64,000 nucleotides of DNA. It comes from Alkaliphilus sp. B6464 (lineage in GTDB: Bacteria > Bacillota > Clostridia > Peptostreptococcales > Natronincolaceae). This document shows, piece after piece, positions 29,685-38,671 of the stretch. A program made the translations under genes and the position numbers. The notes beneath the pieces were generated by a model. It saw nothing but the letters and a program-made list of their open reading frames with translations. It searched no databases and was not told where the DNA came from. Each line of letters opens with the position of its first letter. Within the stretch, counting starts at the first letter, position 1. The stretch lies in the NCBI RefSeq assembly GCF_018141165.1, contig NZ_CP058557.1, positions 1,860,001-1,924,000 on the forward strand, written 5' to 3'.

Positions 29685-31886
29685 ATGAGTGCAGGACTGC
29701 GTAAAGAATTTATTTTAGAGGGATTAGACTGTGCAAACTGCGCGTCTAAGATAGAAGTAAAGGTTAATGAATTAGATGGTGTAAGATTAGCTACTGTAAA
29801 TTTTGTTACTAAAACTTTAGGTATTGAGGTAGATGATATATCAAAGCTAGAATCTATTGTTAACGATACAAGAGGTATAGTGAAAAAACTGGAGCCTCAT
29901 GTAGTTGTAACAGAAAAAATAAAAAATAAAATCAAACATAATAACCATAATAATCATGATCATGGACACTGTGATGGGCATTGTGATGGACATAATCATG
30001 AAGATAGTCATGGACATAGCCATAGCCATGGAAACGGAGGTAATAAAAAGGAGCTTATAGGATTAGGAATAGGAGCTCTGTTATTTTTCATAGCCATAGC
30101 TTTTAAAATGCCAAATACTGTGGAATTTATACTCTACTTTATAAGTTATCTTCTTGTAGGTGGTGAAGTCCTACTCAGAGCAGGAAGAAACATATTAAGA
30201 GGTCAAGTCTTTGATGAAAACTTCCTAATGGGTATTGCAACAATAGGTGCTTTTGCTATTGGAGAATTTCCAGAAGGGGTAGCAGTAATGCTTTTCTATC
30301 AAATAGGAGAGTTTTTCCAAGATCTAGCGGTTAACAGATCTAGAAAATCTATTGCAACACTTATGGATATTAGACCAGATTATGCAAACCTTAAGATAGG
30401 AAATGAAGAGAAAAAAGTTTCTCCAGAAGAGGTTGCAGTAGATGATTATATTATAATTAAGCCTGGAGAGAAAGTGCCTTTAGATGGGGTAGTTATAGAG
30501 GGGAAATCTATGGTAGATACTTCTGCTTTAACAGGGGAATCTGTACCAAGAGAAGTTGAAGAAGGAAGCAATGTGCTAGGTGGATTTATTAATAAAAATG
30601 GTTTGCTGACAGTTAAGGTAAGTAAAGAATTTGGAGAATCTACAGTGTCTAAGATTTTAGAATTAGTAGAAAATGCTAGTAGTAAAAAGGCACCTACAGA
30701 GAACTTTATAACTAAATTTGCAAGATACTACACACCGGTAGTTGTATTTGCGGCCCTAGGTTTAGCGGTGATTCCACCACTAGTAATCGAAGGTGCTACT
30801 TTCTCAGAATGGATCTATAGGGCACTTATATTCCTGGTAATATCTTGTCCTTGTGCATTAGTAGTATCTATACCACTAGGATTCTTCGGAGGAATTGGTG
30901 GAGCATCTAAAAATGGAATTCTAATAAAGGGTGGAAATTACCTAGAAGCACTTAATAATGTTGATACAGTGGTATTTGATAAAACAGGTACATTAACAAA
31001 GGGTGTATTTAAAGTAACTGAAATAAATGTTAATAAAAATATTTCAAAGGAAGAACTATTAGAGTACGCTGCTTATGCAGAAAGTCATTCTAATCATCCT
31101 ATTGCTATATCTATTTTAAAGGCATATGGAAAAGATATAAATAAGGATGAAATTGAAAACTATGAAGAAATATCAGGACATGGAATTAAAGTAAAGGTAA
31201 AAGATAAAGAAATTTTAGCTGGAAATGCTAAATTAATGGATGAGAAAAACGTTGCATATGACTCAGTAGAAACTATAGGAACTATAGTATATATAGCTGT
31301 TAATGGGAAATTTGCAGGTTCTATCATTATTTCCGATGAGATAAAGGAAGATTCACAAAAAGCAATTAAAGAATTAAAAAATATTGGTGTTAATAGAACT
31401 GTTATGCTTACAGGAGACAACAAACAGGCAGGAGTAAGAGTAGCGAAGGAATTAGGCTTAGACGAAGTACATGCAGAACTTTTACCTGACCAAAAAGTCG
31501 AGAAGCTCGAAATGTTAGATAGACAGAAGTCAGAAAAAGGAAAGTTGATTTTTGTTGGAGATGGAATCAACGACGCACCAGTGTTAGCCAGAGCAGATAT
31601 AGGGGTAGCAATGGGTGGATTAGGTTCTGATGCAGCTATAGAAGCAGCTGATGTTGTTTTAATGACCGACGAACCAATGAAGCTAGTGAGTGCAATAAAA
31701 ATAGCTAAAAGAACTAGACGTATTGTATGGCAAAATATTATATTTGCCTTTGGAGTAAAGGCTATTGTATTGGTATTAGGTGCGGGTGGTCTTGCAACTA
31801 TGTGGGAAGCAGTATTTGCAGATGTAGGTGTAGCTCTTATTGCAGTATTAAATGCTATGAGAGTTTTAAATGTGAAAGATATTTAA
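29685..31886 (+). CDS. cadA: Cd/Zn/Pb-exporting P1B-type ATPase
   Basis: 733 residues. N-terminal HMA domain with CANC (residues 16-19), then a His-rich linker of repeated H-x-H and HGHCDGH units (about 87-118). Membrane CPC motif in VISCPCALVVS, phosphorylation site DKTGTLT, TGES loop, GDGINDAP hinge, and a final membrane segment with ADVGVALIAVLNAMRVL, whose Asp is typical of Zn/Cd/Pb pumps. Paired with the CadC-like repressor. The His-rich linker may buffer zinc. Confidence 0.95.
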   Translation: MSAGLRKEFILEGLDCANCASKIEVKVNELDGVRLATVNFVTKTLGIEVDDISKLESIVNDTRGIVKKLEPHVVVTEKIKNKIKHNNHNNHDHGHCDGHCDGHNHEDSHGHSHSHGNGGNKKELIGLGIGALLFFIAIAFKMPNTVEFILYFISYLLVGGEVLLRAGRNILRGQVFDENFLMGIATIGAFAIGEFPEGVAVMLFYQIGEFFQDLAVNRSRKSIATLMDIRPDYANLKIGNEEKKVSPEEVAVDDYIIIKPGEKVPLDGVVIEGKSMVDTSALTGESVPREVEEGSNVLGGFINKNGLLTVKVSKEFGESTVSKILELVENASSKKAPTENFITKFARYYTPVVVFAALGLAVIPPLVIEGATFSEWIYRALIFLVISCPCALVVSIPLGFFGGIGGASKNGILIKGGNYLEALNNVDTVVFDKTGTLTKGVFKVTEINVNKNISKEELLEYAAYAESHSNHPIAISILKAYGKDINKDEIENYEEISGHGIKVKVKDKEILAGNAKLMDEKNVAYDSVETIGTIVYIAVNGKFAGSIIISDEIKEDSQKAIKELKNIGVNRTVMLTGDNKQAGVRVAKELGLDEVHAELLPDQKVEKLEMLDRQKSEKGKLIFVGDGINDAPVLARADIGVAMGGLGSDAAIEAADVVLMTDEPMKLVSAIKIAKRTRRIVWQNIIFAFGVKAIVLVLGAGGLATMWEAVFADVGVALIAVLNAMRVLNVKDI

Positions 31887-31904
31887 ACTTTTTTTAATAT
31901 ATGT

Positions 31905-31937
31905 AAAAATAAGACTCTTTTATGAGTCTTATTTTTA
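31905..31937 (+). terminator. Terminator after cadA
   Basis: AAAAATAAGACTC, loop TTTTAT, GAGTCTTATTTTT. The symmetric A/T flanks make it usable in both directions, though the convergent arcC ends about 90 bases away. Confidence 0.9.
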
Positions 31938-32029
31938 TAAAATAAAATGAAAAGATAAGAAGAAATATGGAGCAGGAAATATATTTTTAATACTTAAATT
32001 TATTAAAATATACTAAACTATATACGCAA

Positions 32030-32962
32030 TTAAACTATCAAAGTTCCAGTCTTTCCTTCTATACCTTCTTTGGCTTTCTCTAAAGAAGTAATAAGGGCTT
32101 TTCTGCCTTCTTTACTTTCAGCAAACTTTATGGCCGCTTCAACCTTAGGAAGCATAGAGCCTCTAGCAAAATGACCTTCTTTTATATATTGTTTAACTTC
32201 ATTAATACTTAGTGTATCAAGAAGCTTTTCGTTTTCCTTTCCGTAGTTAAGGGCTACTTTTTCTACTGCTGTAAGGATTATTAAATAATCTGCTTCAACA
32301 ACTTCAGCTAGTTTTTCACTGGCAAAGTCCTTATCGACTACGGCGGAAACTCCGATTAGACTATGTACTTCTTCTATTACCGGTATCCCACCGCCACCTA
32401 CTGCTATAGCAATATGGCCTGCCTTAGTTAAGGTTTTTATAATATCCTCTTCAACTATCCCAATAGGAAGTGGAGAAGGAACTACTCTTCTATATCCTCT
32501 ACCTGCGTCTTCTACTACTACATAACTTTTTTCTTTTTCTAATATTTCAGCTTCTTCCTTTGTATAAAATGCACCTATTGGTTTTGTAGGGTTTTGGAAG
32601 GCCGTATCATTTTTATCTACTATAACTTGAGTAATAACAGTTGCAACAGGTTTGTTAATATCTCTTTTTATAAGTTCTTCTCTTAGGGCATTTTGTAGAT
32701 GATATCCAATATAACCCTGGCTCATAGCGTTACATTCGGGAAAGGGTATTTCAGGAATAATTACATTAGATTTAGAAGCTTCTTCTATTGCTAGGTTAAT
32801 CATACCTACTTGTGGACCATTTCCATGGCATATTATTACTTCGTATCCTTCTTCTATTAAATCTACTATTGGACTTGCTGTACTTTTCACTGCTAAAAGC
32901 TGTTCTTTAGGATTATTCCCTAAGGCGTTACCACCCAGGGCAATTACTATTCGTTTGCTCAT
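32030..32962 (-). CDS. arcC: Carbamate kinase
   Basis: 310 residues, the standard length. N-terminal IVIALGGNALG, CHGNGPQVGMI (about 60-70), GIPVIEE and DKDFASEKLAE are family signatures. It interconverts carbamoyl phosphate plus ADP with carbamate plus ATP. Usually part of arginine or purine fermentation operons; here it is the last gene behind pyrB-pyrI (24 bases after pyrI), so its product or substrate, carbamoyl phosphate, is shared with aspartate transcarbamoylase. Confidence 0.96.
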   Translation of the reverse strand: MSKRIVIALGGNALGNNPKEQLLAVKSTASPIVDLIEEGYEVIICHGNGPQVGMINLAIEEASKSNVIIPEIPFPECNAMSQGYIGYHLQNALREELIKRDINKPVATVITQVIVDKNDTAFQNPTKPIGAFYTKEEAEILEKEKSYVVVEDAGRGYRRVVPSPLPIGIVEEDIIKTLTKAGHIAIAVGGGGIPVIEEVHSLIGVSAVVDKDFASEKLAEVVEADYLIILTAVEKVALNYGKENEKLLDTLSINEVKQYIKEGHFARGSMLPKVEAAIKFAESKEGRKALITSLEKAKEGIEGKTGTLIV

Positions 32963-32986
32963 ATTTGCACCTCCGGCTAATAACTA

Positions 32987-33415
32987 CTAGAGTTTATATT
33001 CTGTCAGCTCTTCACAGTAGTTACAACGATATTGAACTTTTCCGTTAGGTACTAATGTGAATTCTGATATAGCATAATCATCTACAGTTGTTATACAACG
33101 AGGGTTTTTGCACTGAAATAGTCCTTTTATTTTTTTAGGTATTTCAACTTTTGATTTTGAAGTAATCTCTCCATTTTTTATAATATTCACAGTAGCATTT
33201 TGATCAATAAGCCCTAGTATAGTCATATCTATATTCACATGGTCTTGTATTTTAATAATATCTTTTTTACCTAGTATATGGCTATTTACTTTCATTAGCA
33301 AAACTACAGGTGCATCTATTTTATCTAATTTTAATTTGTTGAAAATTTTAAGCCCATTTCCTGATGTAATATGGTCTATTACAATTCCTTGTGTAATTCC
33401 GGTTACTTTAAGCAT
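32987..33415 (-). CDS. pyrI: Aspartate carbamoyltransferase regulatory chain
   Basis: 142 residues. N-terminal allosteric domain (GIVIDHI, then LNLIDQNATVNII-type segment) and C-terminal zinc domain with four cysteines in CKNPRC and CNYC. It binds CTP/ATP and controls PyrB. Its ATG overlaps the end of pyrB by 8 bases, so translation is coupled. Confidence 0.97.
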   Translation of the reverse strand: MLKVTGITQGIVIDHITSGNGLKIFNKLKLDKIDAPVVLLMKVNSHILGKKDIIKIQDHVNIDMTILGLIDQNATVNIIKNGEITSKSKVEIPKKIKGLFQCKNPRCITTVDDYAISEFTLVPNGKVQYRCNYCEELTEYKL

Positions 33416-34343
33416 TAGTATCCCTCCCTAAAAGTAGCGCCATTAGAGCCATTCTTGCAAATACTCCAAGCCTTGCCTGCTGGAAATATTTTGCTCTAGG
33501 ATCCCTATCCACATCATAGCTTATTTCGTTAACCCGTGGCAGTGGATGCATTAGCAGTAAATCTCCTTTAGCATATTTGAGCTTTTCAGGAGTTAAAATA
33601 TAACTATCCTTTAACTTAACGTAATCGTCTTCGTTAAAGAACCTTTCTTTTTGAATTCTGGTCATATATAAAACATCAATATCCTTCATATGCTCATCTA
33701 AAGAAGTAGTTTCAATAATTTTTACATTATGTTTTTCTATAACATCATTTTTTAAGTGAAGGGGAATTTTTAATTCTGGTGGAGATATTAATATGAATTC
33801 TATATTAGGAAAGCGACTTAAAGTTTTAAGCAAAGAGTGTACTGTTCTTCCAAAGAGCAGGTCCCCACAGATAGCAACCTTAAGATTTTCGATATGATTT
33901 TTATAGTATTGTATGGTTAATAAGTCTGTTAAAGTTTGAGTAGGGTGTTGATGGCCACCATCGCCACCATTTATAATAGGAACTGTAGAATATTGTGATG
34001 CTAGAAGGGGTGCTCCTTCCCTTGAATGACGCATTACTATAATGTCTGCATAGCCATCTAAAACCCTTATAGTATCTGCAACACTCTCTCCTTTCTTTAC
34101 TGAGCTAGTTTCTGCATCTGCAAAGCCAAGAACGGTGCCCCCCATTCGAAGCATTGCGGATTCAAAGCTTAAACGTGTTCTTGTGCTAGGCTCATAAAAC
34201 AAGGTTCCAAGAATTTTACCTTTACATAACTCACTGAATCTTGATGGATCTTTGTATATTTCAAGTCCTAGGTTGATAATAGCTTGAAGTTCTTCCACAG
34301 TAAAGTCGTTTACATCTATAAGATGTCTGCCTTCTAATTTCAT
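33408..34343 (-). CDS. pyrB: Aspartate carbamoyltransferase catalytic chain
   Basis: 311 residues from ATG 34343, which has AAGGGAGG upstream; a longer frame to 34394 would run through the regulatory hairpins. Signatures: FYEPSTRTRLSFESAMLRMGG (about residues 51-70, the carbamoyl-phosphate loop), then GDGGHQHPTQTLTDL and MHPLPR. It condenses carbamoyl phosphate and aspartate in pyrimidine synthesis. First gene of pyrB-pyrI-arcC, behind a PyrR-type leader. Confidence 0.97.
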   Translation of the reverse strand: MKLEGRHLIDVNDFTVEELQAIINLGLEIYKDPSRFSELCKGKILGTLFYEPSTRTRLSFESAMLRMGGTVLGFADAETSSVKKGESVADTIRVLDGYADIIVMRHSREGAPLLASQYSTVPIINGGDGGHQHPTQTLTDLLTIQYYKNHIENLKVAICGDLLFGRTVHSLLKTLSRFPNIEFILISPPELKIPLHLKNDVIEKHNVKIIETTSLDEHMKDIDVLYMTRIQKERFFNEDDYVKLKDSYILTPEKLKYAKGDLLLMHPLPRVNEISYDVDRDPRAKYFQQARLGVFARMALMALLLGRDTNA

Positions 34344-34386
34344 TGCATTTCCTCCCTTTTCATTTGGGAGCGTTAACTCCCTTTCT

Positions 34387-34400
34387 AGCCTCACTGGACT
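34387..34400 (-). promoter_or_regulatory. PyrR binding loop in the pyrB leader
   Basis: Minus strand AGTCCAGTGAGGCT is an exact match to the PyrR consensus ARUCCNGNGAGGYU. It is followed by a GGGAG / CTCCC hairpin whose CTCCC could instead pair with the ribosome binding site GGGAGG. This suggests control of pyrB translation by PyrR-UMP. Confidence 0.75.
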
Positions 34401-34420
34401 AAGTTAAAGGCAAAATAGAA

Positions 34421-34456
34421 TAACCCCATTGGCTTATGAAATAACCAAAGGGGTTA
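34421..34456 (-). terminator. Leader hairpin upstream of the PyrR loop
   Basis: TAACCCC ... GGGGTTA with inner TTGG/CCAA pairing, followed on the minus strand by TTCTATTTTG. It resembles a weak intrinsic terminator in the pyr leader. Between it and the promoter a GGTACTGCGAGACC (about 34521-34534) vaguely resembles a second PyrR loop. Confidence 0.5.
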
Positions 34457-34561
34457 GAAAGTAACTCAAAGTAATATATTTTTTCAAATAATATACTTAG
34501 AGTTTATATCCGATCCTTTTTGGTCTCGCAGTACCAATTTAAAGGCATATTCTTTTTTAAA

Positions 34562-34590
34562 AATATACCATGAAAATAGTATTAAGTCAA
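34562..34590 (-). promoter_or_regulatory. Promoter of pyrB-pyrI-arcC
   Basis: Minus strand TTGACT (34590-34585), 17 bases, TATATT (34567-34562). It gives a leader of about 210 nt before pyrB. Confidence 0.7.
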
Positions 34591-34697
34591 TAAACAATAA
34601 TAATAAATTTAATAAGTATTGGTGGAACTATGAAGGAAAAACTATGGTATTGTAGAATATTTGAGATATAGAATAATATAAAGGGGGTGCATGGGTT

Positions 34698-36218
34698 ATG
34701 TATATAAGTTTATTGGAGGAAGTATATAACTTTTTAGTAGAAAAGATAGGTATGCCTGATTTAAATACACGTACTGAAAATGTGAACCTAGTCCCCTTAT
34801 CAAATATAGATTATAGAGATAAAATTAGAGGAGCGATGGTGAGCTTAGCTATCGGAGACGCCTTTGGAAGTTCGTGGGAAGGTCAACAGCCAAAGGAGAT
34901 TGAACATATAAATCATTTTTTAAAGGGCGAAAGAAATACTGCTTCTTTAAAGGGAACATGGCAAACTACAACTGTTATTTTATTTGCAGAATCCTTAATT
35001 ATTAATCAAACCTTTAATCCAGAGGACTTAGCGAATAGGTTTATTCGTCAACCTATTGTTGGAATGGACAAAGTAATGGAGCAATTTACTTTAAATTATA
35101 GAGACCACAGAATGGAATGGTATAGATGTGGTATAGCTTCTGTAGAAGCTGGAGCAGCTATTAGAGGAGTGCCCTTAGCATTAGTAAACTATGGAGATTT
35201 TACTACATTAAAATTAATTGGAGGAATTCAGACAATTATTACCCATATGGATGAAACTGCTGTTGCTGCCAGTATTTTATTTTCCTCGGCTGTAGCATAC
35301 TTATTAAATACTCCTGCTTTTTCCATGCAGAGTAAAAATGATTTTAATCTATTTATAGATACCCTTTGTAAGAGTATAAAAGGAATAGAAACTAAAGTAT
35401 ATCCTACAGGTAAAAACGGAGAAATTGCGAACTTATATATAATGGTTAATCGTATATTAAAGGAATGGATTGATAAGAGTATTTCGATTGAAGAAATAAA
35501 AAAGCAGTGGGGTAGTAGTGCTAATTCTCTAGAGGCAATTCCTTTATCCCTATATATTTTTTTAAAAAATCCTAACGACTACGAGAAAACATTAAAAGAA
35601 TGTTTAACTATGAGAGAAACCGATATAATAGTGACCATGGTGTTAGCCTTGCTAGGAGCATATTTAGGGTTTAATAATATACCCAAGGGATATATAAATA
35701 AATTAGATATAGATAAAGAGATTTTAACTTTATCTGATAGACTATTTGAGCTTTCGTTGAAAAATAAGAGCAATAACCCTTATAGAAGAATGAGAGATCA
35801 AATAGAAATAGAACGATCTCAAGATGAATTAGATAAGTTATTATGGCTAGGAATTAAATATAATAAAGAAGAAGAATATGAAATGTCTATTAAATACTTC
35901 GAAGAGCTTATAACAAAAAGCCCTGACTTTAAGAAAAATGAAAGAGTAAAACTTCATATTATAGAGGCATATGAAGGGTTGGGAAGCAAGCTTTTAGACA
36001 ATGAAGCTTATGAGGATGCCTTAAGGTGTTTTAAAAAAGCCCTTATTTATGATTTAAATCATCCGACAATTTTATGTGATATGGCGGTTACTTATTTAAA
36101 CATAGATGATTTAGATAAGGCAGAAAAGTATGCCCGAAGAGCAGTTGAAATTGCACCAGAATATGAAATAGGTAGAGAAGTATTAGAAGGTATTAAAAGT
36201 TTGCAGAATAAGAGCTGA
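34698..36218 (+). CDS. ADP-ribosylglycohydrolase-like domain fused to TPR repeats
   Basis: 506 residues behind AAGGGGGTG. Residues about 37-350 follow the ADP-ribosylglycohydrolase (ARH/DraG) fold: RGAMVSLAIGDAFGSSWEG, then GTWQTTTVILFAESLI and later CGIASVEAGAAIRGVPLA and ITHMDETAVAASILFSSAVAYL. The metal-binding TDD/T motif of active enzymes is replaced by QTTT, so hydrolase activity is doubtful. Residues about 375-505 form two to three TPR units (LGIKYNKEEEYEMSIKYFEEL, EALRCFKKAL-type, YLNIDDLDKAEKYARRAVEIAP). Possibly a binding or scaffold protein. Monocistronic. Confidence 0.8.
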   Translation: MYISLLEEVYNFLVEKIGMPDLNTRTENVNLVPLSNIDYRDKIRGAMVSLAIGDAFGSSWEGQQPKEIEHINHFLKGERNTASLKGTWQTTTVILFAESLIINQTFNPEDLANRFIRQPIVGMDKVMEQFTLNYRDHRMEWYRCGIASVEAGAAIRGVPLALVNYGDFTTLKLIGGIQTIITHMDETAVAASILFSSAVAYLLNTPAFSMQSKNDFNLFIDTLCKSIKGIETKVYPTGKNGEIANLYIMVNRILKEWIDKSISIEEIKKQWGSSANSLEAIPLSLYIFLKNPNDYEKTLKECLTMRETDIIVTMVLALLGAYLGFNNIPKGYINKLDIDKEILTLSDRLFELSLKNKSNNPYRRMRDQIEIERSQDELDKLLWLGIKYNKEEEYEMSIKYFEELITKSPDFKKNERVKLHIIEAYEGLGSKLLDNEAYEDALRCFKKALIYDLNHPTILCDMAVTYLNIDDLDKAEKYARRAVEIAPEYEIGREVLEGIKSLQNKS

Positions 36219-36240
36219 AATTATTTTTAGCTCTTGTTGT
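36205..36240 (+). terminator. Terminator after the ARH-TPR gene
   Basis: AAGAGCT ... AGCTCTT with an AT-rich loop, then TGTTGTATTTTT. The stem includes the stop codon region. Confidence 0.65.
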
Positions 36241-36271
36241 ATTTTTATAGTATAATAAAAAACGTAGAATA

Positions 36272-36300
36272 TTGTCGAAAATAAGGTTGTGTTGTCGAAA
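36272..36300 (+). promoter_or_regulatory. Two Spo0A boxes upstream of topB
   Basis: TTGTCGAAA occurs at 36272-36280 and again at 36292-36300, exactly 20 bases apart (two helical turns). The consensus 0A box is TTGTCRAA. A TATAAT lies just before them at 36251-36256. They would put topB, or transcription through this gap, under Spo0A. Confidence 0.6.
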
Positions 36301-36420
36301 ACCAGAAAAATATATCAGAAAAATACGAATGTAAATAGGAAAATAGACCCATTTTTTCCTATCATTATAAAGATAAATAATATATAATAAATGCGTAAGT
36401 TATTATGAGAGGATAAAGGT

Positions 36421-38562
36421 ATGAAAAAACTAGTAATAGCAGAAAAACCTAGTGTAGCTAAAGATATTGCAAAGGTTTTAAATTGTAAAGATAAAAAAGA
36501 TGGTTACATAGAAGGAGATAACTATATAGTTACTTGGGCCATAGGTCATTTAGTTATATTATGCAACCCTGAGGAATATGATATTAACTATAAAAAGTGG
36601 GCATTTAATAATTTACCTATTATACCAGAAAAGATAAAGCTTAAACCTAACCCTAAGACATATAAACAGTATCAAATTGTAAAAACTCTGATCAAAGCTT
36701 CACAAGTTGATGAAATAATATGTGCTACTGATGCTGGTAGAGAGGGAGAACTTATTTTTAGATATATATATGAGCTTGTTGGTTGCAGAAAGCCTTTCAA
36801 AAGGTTATGGATATCATCACTTACAGAAGAAGCAATTAAGGATGGATTTGCTAAGCTACGGGATGGTAAAGCATATGATCCATTATATTACTCAGCAAAG
36901 TGTAGAAGTGAAAGTGATTGGTTGGTAGGAATGAATGGGAGTAGGGTATATAGTATAAAATATAATAGCTTACTTCCCATAGGTAGAGTGCAAACACCTA
37001 CTTTAAAGATTATAGTTGATAGAGATATGGAAATCGATAACTTTACTCCTGTTGATTATTGGGAGGTAAAGGCAGATTTTAAAGAGTATAGTGGTACTTG
37101 GATAGATTTGGAAACTAAGGAGAGTAAAGTAGATACTATTGAAAAGGCAGAATATATAAAGAATAAAGTAGTAGGTAAAGAAGGCGAAGTTACAGATTGT
37201 CAAAAGAAAAAAGTAGTTAAAAAACCACCACTATTATATGATTTAACAGAGTTACAAAGAGATGCAAACAAACGATATGGATATACAGCCCAAAGAACTT
37301 TAGATATAGCTCAAGCTCTTTATGAAAAAAGAAAGGTAATTACATATCCAAGAACTGATAGCCGTTATTTATCCAAGGATTTAATTCCAAAATTAAAAAA
37401 CTTAATTAAAAAAGTAGGATTGGAAGGGTATCAAGAATATACAGGGAATTTAGAAAAAATAGAGAAATTACCAATTACTTCTAGGATTGTTAATGATAGT
37501 AAGGTTTCGGATCATCATGCTATTATCCCTACGGAAAAAAAGGCAATATTGGACAAATTCTCTGAGGAAGAGAAAAATATTTACGACATTATTGCAAGAA
37601 GATTTTTATCGGTTTTTTATAATGATTATGAATATTTTAGTATAACTATAATAACTAATGTAGAAGAGGAAAACTTCAAAAGTAACGAGCAGCAAACTAT
37701 AAATCAAGGCTGGAGAATACTCTATAATGAAAAAGAAAAAGGTATAAATACAAGTTTATTAGCTAATATACAAAAAGGATATACAAGCTTGGTAAAAAAT
37801 GCAAATATAGAAAAAAAACAAACAAAACCGCCGGACAGATATAATGAAGCACTACTTTTAGGTGCAATGGAAAATGCGGGAAAGTTTATTGATGATGAAG
37901 AATTAAGAGAACAATTAAAAGCAGGTGGTATAGGTACACCAGCTACTAGGGCTTCAGTTATTGAAAGGATTATAAATGTTGGATATATAGAAAGACAGGG
38001 GAAAAATTTAATATCTACAGAAAAAGGGAGAAAACTTATACAGGTAGCTTCTAATGAATTATCATCCCCCGAGCTTACAGGTAAATGGGAAAAGGCCCTA
38101 GATAAAATTGCTAAAGGTCAACTAGATTCTAAAAAGTTCATGGATGGTATTGTTAGATTTACAACATTTATAGTAGAAGATGTGATTAGAAATAAGGAAG
38201 AGGTTATATTTGAAAGATATAATAAAGGAAAAAATCAAACAGATTTTAAGAGTAACTCTTACAACAATACTTTAGGTATATGTCCAGCGTGTAAAGTTGG
38301 GAATGTAATGGAAGGACCTAAAAATTTTTACTGTAGTGAATATAAGCAGGGATGTAAATTTGGATTGTTTAAAGAAGATATACTTATGAAAAAATTTAAA
38401 AAGAAAATGACTAAAACCATAGTAAGTAAACTGATTGAAAATAAAGTAGTCATTGTAAAAGGTATGGTATCGCCCCAAACTAATAATAAGTTTGATGGCA
38501 AAATTCGTTTAAAAAAATCAAGCAATGGTTACTGGGGTTGGGAGTTTGCAACAGGGGAATAG
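36421..38562 (+). CDS. topB: DNA topoisomerase III (type IA)
   Basis: 713 residues. N-terminal TOPRIM domain (KKLVIAEKPSVAKDIAKVL, with DAGREGELIF near 103-112), central domains with the active-site tyrosine Y309 in TYPRTDSRYLS, and EALLLGAMENAG...GIGTPATRAS near 490. The C-terminus has a four-cysteine zinc-ribbon-like piece (CPACKVG ... CSEYKQGC) and a phage/plasmid-type TopB tail. It relaxes and decatenates single-stranded DNA crossings. Behind two Spo0A boxes. Chromosomal copy or mobile-element copy cannot be told here. Confidence 0.96.
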   Translation: MKKLVIAEKPSVAKDIAKVLNCKDKKDGYIEGDNYIVTWAIGHLVILCNPEEYDINYKKWAFNNLPIIPEKIKLKPNPKTYKQYQIVKTLIKASQVDEIICATDAGREGELIFRYIYELVGCRKPFKRLWISSLTEEAIKDGFAKLRDGKAYDPLYYSAKCRSESDWLVGMNGSRVYSIKYNSLLPIGRVQTPTLKIIVDRDMEIDNFTPVDYWEVKADFKEYSGTWIDLETKESKVDTIEKAEYIKNKVVGKEGEVTDCQKKKVVKKPPLLYDLTELQRDANKRYGYTAQRTLDIAQALYEKRKVITYPRTDSRYLSKDLIPKLKNLIKKVGLEGYQEYTGNLEKIEKLPITSRIVNDSKVSDHHAIIPTEKKAILDKFSEEEKNIYDIIARRFLSVFYNDYEYFSITIITNVEEENFKSNEQQTINQGWRILYNEKEKGINTSLLANIQKGYTSLVKNANIEKKQTKPPDRYNEALLLGAMENAGKFIDDEELREQLKAGGIGTPATRASVIERIINVGYIERQGKNLISTEKGRKLIQVASNELSSPELTGKWEKALDKIAKGQLDSKKFMDGIVRFTTFIVEDVIRNKEEVIFERYNKGKNQTDFKSNSYNNTLGICPACKVGNVMEGPKNFYCSEYKQGCKFGLFKEDILMKKFKKKMTKTIVSKLIENKVVIVKGMVSPQTNNKFDGKIRLKKSSNGYWGWEFATGE

Positions 38563-38671
38563 ATATATTTGAGCACTTGAAATTTCAAAACGTAAGTTTA
38601 AAAGTTTAAGTGCGATGGAGTCTATGCAATAGCATCAGACGACTTTGATAAGTAAGTGGGGGAGTTAAGTG

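Noticed and set aside
38563-38671. Possible c-di-GMP riboswitch before the diguanylate cyclase gene
   Set aside because: The short gap lacks the GEMM landmarks and has only a weak imperfect hairpin GTCTATGC / GCATCAGAC.
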